64,000 nucleotides of DNA from Diplolepis rosae. Its lineage: Eukaryota; Arthropoda; Insecta; Hymenoptera; Diplolepididae. The stretch spans positions 620,001 to 684,000 of the forward strand of contig JAPYXD010000382.1 of the NCBI GenBank assembly GCA_030998225.1, given 5' to 3'. The translations under genes and the position numbers were made by a program. Shown piece after piece: positions 39,001 to 51,000 of the stretch. The notes under the pieces are model-generated. The model was not told the origin of the DNA and ran no database searches. It was given only the letters and a program-made list of their open reading frames with translations. How positions within the stretch are numbered: position 1 is the first letter of the stretch; each line of letters starts with the position of its first letter.

Positions 39001-42000
39001 TCCATCTTTCGCAATTAAAGTAAAAAGAAATGAAGTCATTCCTGAGATTGAATATATTGAAATTCCACTTCAGAGAACTGTTTTCACGCATAAATATTGT
39101 TGTATTTGTCATTCTACAAAAAATCTTATTGTATATTATATTAGAGTTATATTAGAGTTATATTAGAGTTATATATATTATTTAAAGAATTTGAAAATCC
39201 TTCTGTGGAAAAAAAGACGCTTTCGACTGCGCTGGAATTCGAGCCCAGGTCTTTCGATTGCCGGCCGACTGCTCTAATCACTGAGCTACACAGGCGTCCG
39301 ACATCTAATTCTCCACAGGGAAATCTCTTTATATTAGAGTTATCCAAAATGATGAAAACTCATTCTATTAAATGCAATGCGACTTTATTTGATAAAGTCA
39401 GCGAATCCAGCCTCTCAGATAAAAGAAATTGAAGTTTTTAGAGGCTTGACCTGGGACTTCTCTAATTGAGAAACCTTTCTTCCCGTTCAGTTATTTAAGT
39501 TCTGGTTCTGTTTCTCTTTAATCTACGTACAGTAAACTCAAAATAATCAGTTCTGTCTTTCAGTTAGATAATGAACAATCAATTTCTGATTATTGTGCAA
39601 GCGTAATTAAATCATGCGAAACTGATATGTTACCATTTCATTTTAGCTCAAGTGCTTTAAATAGTGATAATATTATCAATAATCACACTACTAAAATAAT
39701 AAGGAAACTGCTAGATGTGAGCGATGATTTATTTGTAATTTGTGATGGTACGTATGCACGACACTTAAAAAGTACCAACAACGAGTACCAAAGGAAATAT
39801 TTTTCGTGGCGAAAGAAAGTCTCTCTTTGAATATCATCAATTTGAACTGTCTATTTGACACTCTGCTTAGTTGCACGAGAGTGAATTCATAATTGAAAAG
39901 ATTTAGCTTAAAATTAAAATTCAAAATTTAGTCTCACTGCTAAGGAGAACAAAACCTTGAAATTTATAATTGAACATCTGCTGAAGAGCACAAAGTCAAA
40001 TTGACCAAAACCCAATTTTTTTGAGAAAGGAAAGATTATTTGCCTTTTCGAATACAGGCGAATAAAACTGAAATCAGCTTCGTAAGTTCTTATCAATGTG
40101 TTATGAAAATCCACCACGTTTCAACCTCAAAATTCCATTTTCATTGGAGATATGGAGGGAGATAGAAAAGTAGCATAAAATTTTTTTCTTATAATTGTTC
40201 TTTTGGGAAATTTAATCTTACATTAGTGCCAACTCACAGTAAAAATCCTAAGCATATTCGGCCGGGGGAATCTAATACATTGTTATCTTGCTATGCTCAT
40301 TGAAATGTCGAATTGAAACTCTGCTGAAAAGCACAAGAAAGAAATCATAGTTCAAAACATCGAGGTCAAAGTTAAAGATTAAAATTTAGTCTTTCTGCTA
40401 AGGATTTTAGCATTGATCATCTGCTGAAGAAGACAATGTTGAATTGTAAAAAACCCAATTATTTTGGAGGAGGGAAGGATTCTGCTTTATATAAGGTTGG
40501 CAACAAAATCATTTCGTTTTTTTCATGATTTTCAGAGCAAGTTTATTAGTACAAATAACAAACATTAATCAATTATGTATTGAGCATTTTGTTCGATGAC
40601 CTTTTGTCATGTTAAGACCGGAAAGTTAATGGGAGGCGGGGAGGAGATGCTGTCTACAAGAGAAAGAGGGAACTTTTCGCGGAGAATTTGCTCTTGACCG
40701 GGGTAAGACTGAATTTTTCTGTCGAGCTCTAAGGGTATGAGGAGGACATCATCCTCTGGTAAATCGTTCATACTGAAATGACAAGAGTCAAACCACTTGA
40801 CGGGGTCGGCGGTTTATCAACCCCAACCAAAACGAGAGGTGATACATCCGAAGAGGTGGAACAAAGATGCACCAAGCTCTGGACGCCCAACTGAAATCAA
40901 CGACCACAAAATAAAAGCAATGATATAAAATAACCGGCGCAATACGACACAGATATCGCAGAGCAGCTTAACATATCACATACTTTCGTTGAAAGACATT
41001 TAAAAAACTTGGTTACGTTGATAAGCTCGATAATTGGATTCCTCACAAATTTAACGAAATTCAACTCACTAAACGAATTACCATTTGCGATTCCCTGCTG
41101 AAACGTAACAAAACCGATCCATTTTTAAAGCGAATCATAACGGGCAATGAAAATTGCGTTGTTTACGATAACGTCGTACGAAAAAGATTAAAGAGCAAGC
41201 GATATGAGCCTGCACAATCGACATCATAAGCCGATATTCATCAAAAAAATGTTATGCTCCCAAGGAACCAAACTATCAATTCAAATGTCTACTGTCGCCA
41301 GCTAATAAAATTGGACAAAGAAATCAAGGAAAAGCGTCCAAAACTGCTAACTTGTAAAGGCGTCTTCTTCCATTAAGATAACGCCAGACCACATACAGTC
41401 TGTTTCTCAAGAAAAGGTATACATTTACTCGGAAAGTTTTGAAGAAAACCTCATTCTTCTTTTTTGGCACAATAGTGCGCATGACGCACCTAATAAAGCG
41501 TCTAATCGCCGTTGTTCTGGATAGTAGCCTGACACCTTCTGGACATGCTCTCGACTAGTTTTTCGGCATATTCTGTACGTAGAGAACGCCATACCTCCTT
41601 AATTCATCGAGAGAGCTGCTTCAGGGTGAATGCACGCTTTCCTGCAAGTTTCCTCTTCACGGCACTACACACATTTTCTATTGGATTCGCATCAGGAGAT
41701 TGTGAAGGCCAGTCCAAGGTCGTGATGCCATTTTCCGCTTTCCAGGACGTGCAGAGGTGACTGCGATGTTTGGGGTCGTTGTCCTCTTGAAGAATCCAAT
41801 CCTTATTGTTGGTTCCAAGCATCTTCTCTGCAGATCTAAGACGGCCATGTTCGTAGATTTGAAGCATTTTTTGAGCGTTGAGGTTCTCAGTAAAAAGCTC
41901 TAAACAGCTAAAACCGCGCTGTGAGAAGCATCCCCAAACATGGATCTTTATGGGGTGTTTAACAGTTCGCTGGAGGAAACGCTTACCAGCGGCTGACCAG

Positions 42001-45000
42001 GCACGTTTTATGGGAATCCATACCCAAAAGAACGCTTCGTCCGAAAAAAGTATATTGGATCAATCGCCATCGGCATTTTACGTAGCCCATGCCAAGCGTT
42101 TTTCCATGTGAACCTCTGAGAGCAGAAGTTTGTGCCTCGTGGGACGGTACTGCAGTTTCGCCTCAGATAATCTGCGTCTTATGGTGTTTATACTAACGTG
42201 TAGTCCCTTCTCCGCTAGCTTAGCTTTGGTTTTACGCAACCGGTGAGTTGGGTTGCGCTTGAACAGTGCAACGATCATCTTATCCTCTCACTGGACGTTA
42301 CTCACGTCTGTCCTTCCCTGGCAAGTCATCGGCGGTTTTTGTATCCCTATACCGCTCTACCCACATTTGCACGAAGTGCTTAGACTTTTTAAGCAATTTG
42401 GCAGCAACTGAGTATGAAAGATGTGGTCAGCGTGCATGGGTGCAGAAAAAACTGTTTCGTAACGTTTAGCGTAGATAGCACTCATAGCTTAATGTTGTAT
42501 AATATCTGACACTTCGAACAAGACTGAAACGAATCAGTGGTTGTGCCGTAGCCCTTCGAACGTACAGTCAGGGCATAAAAGAAAGGAATAAAAATCTTTG
42601 AAACTTTCTGAGAAAACGCGTACCTTTTCTTGTGGAACAGACTGTACATCTTTGTTCACTCGTGAAAAATTATTGGAGTTAGGCTGGGGAGTGATGCCTC
42701 ATTCACCGTATATTCTTGACCTTGCACCATCCGATTATCATTTATTCCGTTCACTTCAGAACCATTTGAATGGAAAAACATTTGATTAAAATGAGGATGT
42801 CCAAAATGAGTTGATTCAGTTTTTGCCTCTAAGAACCAAACTTTCTACGAAAGCGGAATTATAGTGTATAGTATATATAGTATAACATAAATAACTAATA
42901 GTCTTCAGAACCTGATTATAAAACTACAACTTTTTAACGTAATTGAGAACACATTTTACGAACTCATTTAGAGATTTCTGCAACAAATCAAGGTCCCCTT
43001 TACTTACCGTTGTGAAGTCATTATAATTTTGACAAATCTTAAAAATCGCTATCATTGCTTGTTTAATGTTAGTAATATAAAAAATATTACTCTGTCGAGC
43101 ACTACTGCGGGGAATCGCAAATGGTAATGTTGACAACACAAATTCCGAATCAACCTTCCTTTGAATAGTTGGAAAAGAATGGATCCGGATATCGCTGATC
43201 CGCTATCCATGCTAAAATTTTCAAAAATCGTTTTTGAAATTTTTCGATACTGTTTTTGTCTGAAATCGGGAGACCAAATCAAAGATCCATATTCTAGTTC
43301 AGTCCTCACGAGGGCATAATGTAATATTTTCAAGGTTTTGATATTATGGAATTTCTTACAATTCCTCACAAGAAATCCGAGTTATTTTGTAGCACTACTC
43401 ACTATTCTATCAATATGTCCAAAAAACTTCAACTTATTATCCACAAAAACACCCAGATCTTGGATTTCTATTACCCTTTCTAATACTACTCCTATTCTAT
43501 AATCAATTTCAATTATCTGTCTTTTCTCGTTATTGTGATTATTTTGCACTTTTTTGAATCGAAAAACAGATAAAAACACATTGACATTCGCCCCAGATCG
43601 CGAATCGAAACAGAAATTAAGTGGCCCAAGGTTTGATCCTTGTGGCACTCCCGAGATAGGGCAAATTTTTTCCAACATTTATCCCTTGTATTCCACAACT
43701 TGATATCTTCCAAATAAATAAGATTTTATTGCATTAAGTAGATTACCAGAAATACCACTTAGAAAAGTTTTTTGATTAATAATCCTTGATCTATTCTATT
43801 AAGAGCCTTCCTGGAATCCGTATATGGGGCATTGCACGACAAGTATACGTGTCTAAAAAACTCCATGTCTGGGATTTTAATGAAACTTTGTGGAGTTGTT
43901 CTATCAGAGTACGGTAATTGTTCGAAAAGGGGAGAGGAAACATTGACCTGTTGCCTAGATACAAGGGCCCAAAGTTTTGGGCACATTTTTTGTCGTTAAA
44001 TTATAAGTCTCGTTAACTCGCGATTGAAAAAACCGCGATCGACGTTTTCCATTGATTTTTGTTTGTCTTTCTGCTAAAAATAGCGACAATTTTTTGAAAT
44101 AATTATTGATGTAATGAAGGGTGTGTTTAATTTTTATTTTTAATTTTTCTCTGAACTTGGCATTTTTTCGATTTTTTAAAATAAGCTTGAACGAGAATTG
44201 AGCTTTTTTCCTATAGATTCATGTGTCAAATATAATGGGCTCTCTGAAACTTCTAAGTGAATTAAGGTGTTAAAGCCGTCGCGACCCACGTGCCAAGCTC
44301 GCTAAAGACGCTGATCAGCCGTGGCGCGTTGCGGCGACGTTAGTGGGAAGATTTTTTCCACGGGTTACATTAAAAATGATAAAATATAAATAACACATGC
44401 TCTTTTCACCTTAGCAATTTATCATTGTTATTTCTATTTATATTGTGGATATAAGAGATTGTGAAGATACGCCACAATTTTTATTTTGAATAAAATTAAT
44501 TTTACAATGTTTATCTTATCAGGGTGGTTTCTCATACTCTACATTAGCAAATATTATTATATACATTTGGCAGTTCATGGATAATGGACCGTTCTTTTTT
44601 ACAATCGCAATAAATGTTCACATTCAATATTCGTACTTTTTTTTGAAGTTTTGAAAAAAAGTTACTGCACGGGTGAGTGGAATATTTTTTAACTTCAAGC
44701 GTCATTTCGGTAATAGAAATACACGAATGGTACTTTTGTGTGCCCGGAATCATTTTAGCGCAAGCAACTCGATCTTTCAGTTCATCAGCTGCTTTCTCAT
44801 GGCTCTCCTTAGAACTGGAATAGTATATTGTGTTCTGTGCCTTGTGCTGTCCTCACATTAATGCTTGAATCACCTACATTACGCCCTTGCAACACAACAT
44901 ACTATTGTTTTCTGACAGTTCGTTTTTGCCCATGCATAGAAATCATCTCAATTAAAAATTTAATCACTTGAGGATGCCTGTTAACTTGCACATATTGCGA

Positions 45001-48000
45001 GTCTTTTCAAGTTTCCACCGATACCATCACTTTTCTTTCAGGTACTCAATTAATATTTTTTAAAAAGCATACACAGCGACTGTATCATGTTTCATATTAT
45101 CTGATAAAATTGCCATACTCCCATGTCCTTTCCTTTTTTGTAATAAAAAATGACTGTAAATATTGTTACTTGATCATTATTCCAATGAAAATATTGTGCA
45201 GTCTTCTGATCAGTAAAAGAATAGTTCTCTGTGAAGTCGCATGTATCGAGAAATTCCCCTTATTTCAAATTTTTTTTGATATGTTTTAAAAAACTTGACT
45301 GCTGTTTGCCAACGAAAGAATGGAGCCTCAGTTTCTTCCGGTTAGTCTCCTTCGACCCCAAGACTTAGGTGCAAGAATTGTAATGCTACGAATTTTTCTT
45401 TGATTTCAGCGAGAACCTCAACTGCTTCTGAATGTTCTTCATTTCCACAATTCTTTTAAGTTTTTCGAGTCTTAGATGCGGAAGCGTGCTAAAATTTATT
45501 TTATACTTCGTTATAATGTGATTTTTCATCAGCCTACATTTATGAAAGAAACTTTGTAATCATATCTCTTCCATCGACACGATTTGGATCTACAGAAAAG
45601 ATATTTTGGAAAGATTGATCATTTTTCTCCGGCAGGTTCCACATATTTTAGCTTTTTCAGGCGCAAAAATATTTTTTTCTCGAAGATTTTTGGAAATGGT
45701 TCTTAACTCTTCACTAGATTTAGAATGTTGGCTGGTTTCGAAAGGATTGAAACAGCGATGCTCGAAACTCTGCCTTTCCATTATTGCATGAAAATGAAAT
45801 TGAATTGGGTACGAATAAAATCTTGATGAAGTGTAGTAACGTGTAAAAACGGCATACTGTCAATACACTATTCACTTTGGAACGTAAATGATACATACAC
45901 TCAATAACTCTAGTTATTATTAAACACTGTCGCGTTTATGGCTTTCTCAAACCTCTCATTAGAGAGAGTCAAAATAACATATTCGATAATTTGCCGGAAA
46001 TAGTAACTAATAATTCAAGTTATTCAGAATTAAGAGGTTCAACTTCTCTGCTGATTATAATTTGCTCAACTATTGGGTTTAATTACATCTTATGGAAAAT
46101 TCCATTTTCTCCCCCTTTTGCATAATTTATGTGCGAATTGGATGAGACTCCAACAATAATAAGCAAGACTACTGGTACTCCATTTACCCTGATATCTCTT
46201 CCCAATAGTTGCTATATCTCAGTGGAATCTTTCTCCGTGCTCGTCACTGACTTATCCCAACTTTCCAGGAAAGAAATCTAAGTTTGAATGTAGAAAATGT
46301 ATTTTCAATGACATTTTTACATTCAGGCCATGAAATTGTCTCAACATTTCATTTACATACCGCTTGTAGTGCTTAGATTTTTAATTCCTAAGGAAATTTC
46401 AAATCACATTCTTTATGGATAACCAGGCTTTTCTCTCTTCACTGCTCAAGCATTCGTCAAATTCTGAGACTTGCATAAGCTCACGAATTTGAGGCCCAAT
46501 GAACACCTCTTCTTTGATTTTCGCTTCGCTAAGTTTTGGGAATTTTAATTTTAGATAGCCAAATGCGTTTCTGTTTCGAACTATTCCTTTTACGATGTTT
46601 TTAACTATCCTAAGTTTAATATGTAGAGGCGGCAGAATAACATTTTTATTGTCTGCCAGAGGGTCTTCAACGACATTTCTTTGTCATGGTACAAACGAGT
46701 TACGTTCGGACCAAACCTTGACTGTGTAATGTTCGTCCCTAGCACGGCTGTCCCAATAACATAAGAAGCAACAATACTTCATGCATCCTGTCTGCAGTCC
46801 TAACAGAATAGCAATGACTTTAAAGTATGAACAGGTTGACCAGCAGTGTACGTGATAATTTATTTTCAGAAGAAGCATTTTCATAACTTCGTAGCACTCT
46901 TTTAAATGTGGAGTATAGGCAACAGGTATGCCAGATCTTTTACGTGATTGCGGTAGGAAATTCTCACATTTTTGTTCAATAAATTCTTTTCCTTTAATCG
47001 AGATCCCAACAATTGAGCTTCATCTTTTAATAGATGAAGATCTCTGATGATTCGGGTTTTTCTTCGAACGTTTCGATTCTTGTTCATCCCCTTCAGAATT
47101 AAGCTGCTTATTTTCGAATACACCTAGGCTATTCTCTGCTTTAGGCATATGTATAAAAACAGACTTTGCCATGGATGGGAAATCAGCATAAACAATCTGT
47201 TGCTTATTCTTTGCATGAAAGCCCTTTATGAGTGTGCTATTACTGAAATAACAATCCACATCATGATTTTGTGGTTCATTCCAAAGAATTGGTATACAAA
47301 AATTTAGAGCTGGATGATTTCCTCGACTTGCAGACCTCAGTTCAATCGCACAAGTAGGACAGCAGTACTGAGGTTCCCATGACTGATTGACATTTTTCAA
47401 AATTCTACCGAAGGATAATCAATATCCTGTTTTAATCGCATCAGTAAGTGGTTGTCTTTTATTTGTTAGTGTATAAAGATCACAAACGAAAGAGAAACAA
47501 TTGGGATTATTCTTACACTTGCCCAACATTTTCTATCGACTGAAAAGTATAACGCAGTTTACCATGTTATATTTTAAATTCTGTATTTATATTACACAAA
47601 ATGTAAAAGGTTTCTAGATCTTTCCGTTAGAATTTTATTGTCTTATTATTAGGATATATTATTAGGACGGAAGCAAAATTATACCAGTTTATTTTCGGCC
47701 AAAAAAGAAATCTCTAAAGTGAAAACTGACGAAGTTATGTATTTGTTAATTAAAATTGTTCAAATAATTAAAATTTGTTTTGCAATATCAAGTTGACGCT
47801 GAAAAATACCAATGGCTAGATATTTGCAATCACACCTACATTTTGAACACATTATATTTATTGAATAATAGCCTAAATGTGAATTCGTTTGTAACATTTC
47901 TTTAAACAATGACTAGATATTATTTACTTTTGTTCAGTTTCTAATTAAACTTCATTTTAAACAGATTTATTGCAAAACATATCAGTTTTAAGCAACAAGA

Positions 48001-51000
48001 AGGAACGAATTCTGCACAAAACACATTTATTAACTAAATCGTTCATAATAATTGAAAAATATTTTCTAATCAACTAATGCCGCTAAAGGTTAGTTACAGA
48101 GAGTTTTTTCACTGATTCTGGTTTTTGGAGCATCAATAAAAAATTGTTAACACAATGGTGCTATGTCAACAACAATTTTTTTTCTATTTTTTTTCTTATA
48201 TAAAATTTTTTTAAAAGTCTTTTTCAGGAACCGGCCTTGACTGATATGTAAAGAATTTTATGTGCTTCCGGCGCGTAAACTTTTTTACGCTACAGTTCAG
48301 AGTAGCGTAATGTTGTGTATTACGATACAGAGGAATGTAATGTAAAAATTTAACTGCGCATGCGCCCATAATCATACAGCGGAGCGTAATCTTCTTCTCA
48401 TTCTTCTTCTTCGTACAGCGTTGGCACCGTACTGACAAAGCCTTGTACATTTGAACTGCAACAATACGCTACTACTACACAAGCTCGAGAAAATGAAAAT
48501 GGCCGGAACTAGTCGCGAAATATCAAGTGCAATGGACGAGAATCATGATGAATACTAGATTAGATTCCAGTGTACAGGATTGATCGTGCTTCTGCTTCGT
48601 CTCGGCTTTGTCTCGGCTTCGATCTCCTGCGAGCATTGTCGCTCGTCGCGACTCATCTTGTATGAATAAAATTTTTAAAAAATTTCTCGAACAATGCTAT
48701 TGTAATATAATATAAAAAGGCAGTGGATAGTTTATTTTAATTTTCAAAATAGTTTTGGCTTCTATTCATTTGTCTAATTAGGGCAGATTAGTATTATACG
48801 GAGTTATTAACTAATATCACAATGATACATTCCTGTAGACACGTTTTTTTCTGCGTTCTAGAGAATGCATTGCCTAATCGTTTGTGATAAGGAGGTACAA
48901 CCATCCTACAGAATTCGACTCAAAAAGCCTGAATTTTGTTGGAGCCTGAACCCGAAGGTTTTGTTTGGATTCCAAAGTAGGAAAGATTCAGCTTATTCTG
49001 TAAAGTGGTTTGTACATTTTGAAAGACAGAGTAATGCTGTTGTGACTTCCTCAAAACAATTTTAAGTAGCCACAGCAATACAATATAAACATTCTATTAG
49101 AAGTCTATTTGCATAATTTTTAATTTGTAAAATTGTATACTTGAAGTTTAGTGAGAAAAATTAACCTGATTTAAATCTAATAAATTGCACAACTGTGATA
49201 GTTCTTTTCTACTGTAAAGAATCGCATTAAGTTACCTATAAAAGCATGAAAGAAAAAAGTAAATAAGTAAAGTAAATACGTCATAAACTGAAGGATAAAT
49301 CTTGTCAACAATCGTTTGCACTAATCCGCCTTTGATAATATTCTTGAAAAATCTTGATTTTGCTCTATCCTTTTTCGGACGTACTAAAACTGTATGGGAA
49401 CGAGAGTCTTCCTACTACATTCTTTTTTAATTTGCATAAAACTAGGTATAAAAAAATTGATTTACGTTCATATAAATCTCTTTTCAATATGGAGTGAAAT
49501 ATACAAGCATAGCCTACTTTTCATAATATGAAGCTTTAGGAAGATTTTTCTCAATGTATTCGAAACGAAGCCAAACATTCTCAATTAACGATTCTTGATT
49601 TTTTTTCGATAGGTCAACCTCCCGAAAGGCAAACACAAAATAATTATCCTTGATGAAGCAGACAGTATGACCGATGGAGCACAGCAGGCACTGCGTAGGA
49701 CAATGGAAATATTTAGTGAAACGACAAGATTTGCTTTGGCTTGCAACAATAGTGAAAAAATTATTGAGCCTATTCAGTCTAGGTGTGCTATGTTACGATA
49801 TGGAAAGTTGTCTGATGCACAAGTTTTGGCGAAAGTCATCCAAGTATGCAATAAAGAAGATGTAAGCCGAATTTAAAAATTCGATTAATTAACCTGAGAA
49901 TATTTTTTTCCATTTTTCAATATATCATAATGACATGCTTCATGTGCCTTAGAATTCTAATAGCTTACAGTGAATAGAGAAAAACTTTTCAAAATAGAAG
50001 TTTGAAAATTGTAAAACACTCTTGTTCTGATTAAAAAAAATGTTATAGAAAATATTATATTTTGTTCAAAAAACCAAACTTTTTGAAAGAATACTTCGAT
50101 TTTTTCTTTTAAATTTTTATGAGTTATTGTTATTTTATTATAGTTCAAAAAATAATCACATGCAAAAATCAATAATTATAGTATTCAGCCTCACTTACTA
50201 TCACTATTTGTTTCAACTCTTCAAAATTTAATTCCTAGCCGATCCAATGGTAAAAGTATTTTTGAATATTTCGCATAAACTTGAACAATCTACAAAATAT
50301 GCGTGAAATATCTAATAGATGTCAATACAAGTCGTAATTTTAAAAATGAATATAATAAATATATGGTTCAAATCAAGTGAAAAATATCAAAATTGTTCGA
50401 ATTGCTGCAATCGGTGCTAGCTTGGTGAATTTACTTCAGTAAGTCCCTGGCAAGGCATGCATAGAAGGAAGGTTCGATTTCTCTCGGCACATGTACGATG
50501 CACGCTTTGAATTTATTTCGTTTTCTGAAATCTATCATCTCATTTACCAGTAAAATGTTCACAAAAAATATGAAACAATCAAACCCGTCATAATGACGGA
50601 TTACAGATTTCAAACTACAAAATCTGTCTAATTTTGTACTAATAGACGTATGGTAGAAACAGGAAGCAGAAACATTCACTGTTGGTTATTCTAGTATTAA
50701 ATAAAAGTGTACTAGATTCAAAACAAATTCAAATTCGAATTTCTAATCAGAAACGATAAATTAATGAAATTCAAGTAGGGAATTGAAAACGATATATATT
50801 CTAAACAATAAGGATTTCAAAACAATTATTTTCAAAAAGCTTAACATAATTAATGCTCAAAAAGTTTGTGAAACTCCTTTCTATGCGATTTTTCTTCATT
50901 TCTTATTCTTTATTGTTTTTTACAATAGCGGCTTGCATTTATTTTGAACTCATTGCTTGTCATAGGTTTCCCACACAGATGATGGTTTGGAAGCGATAAT

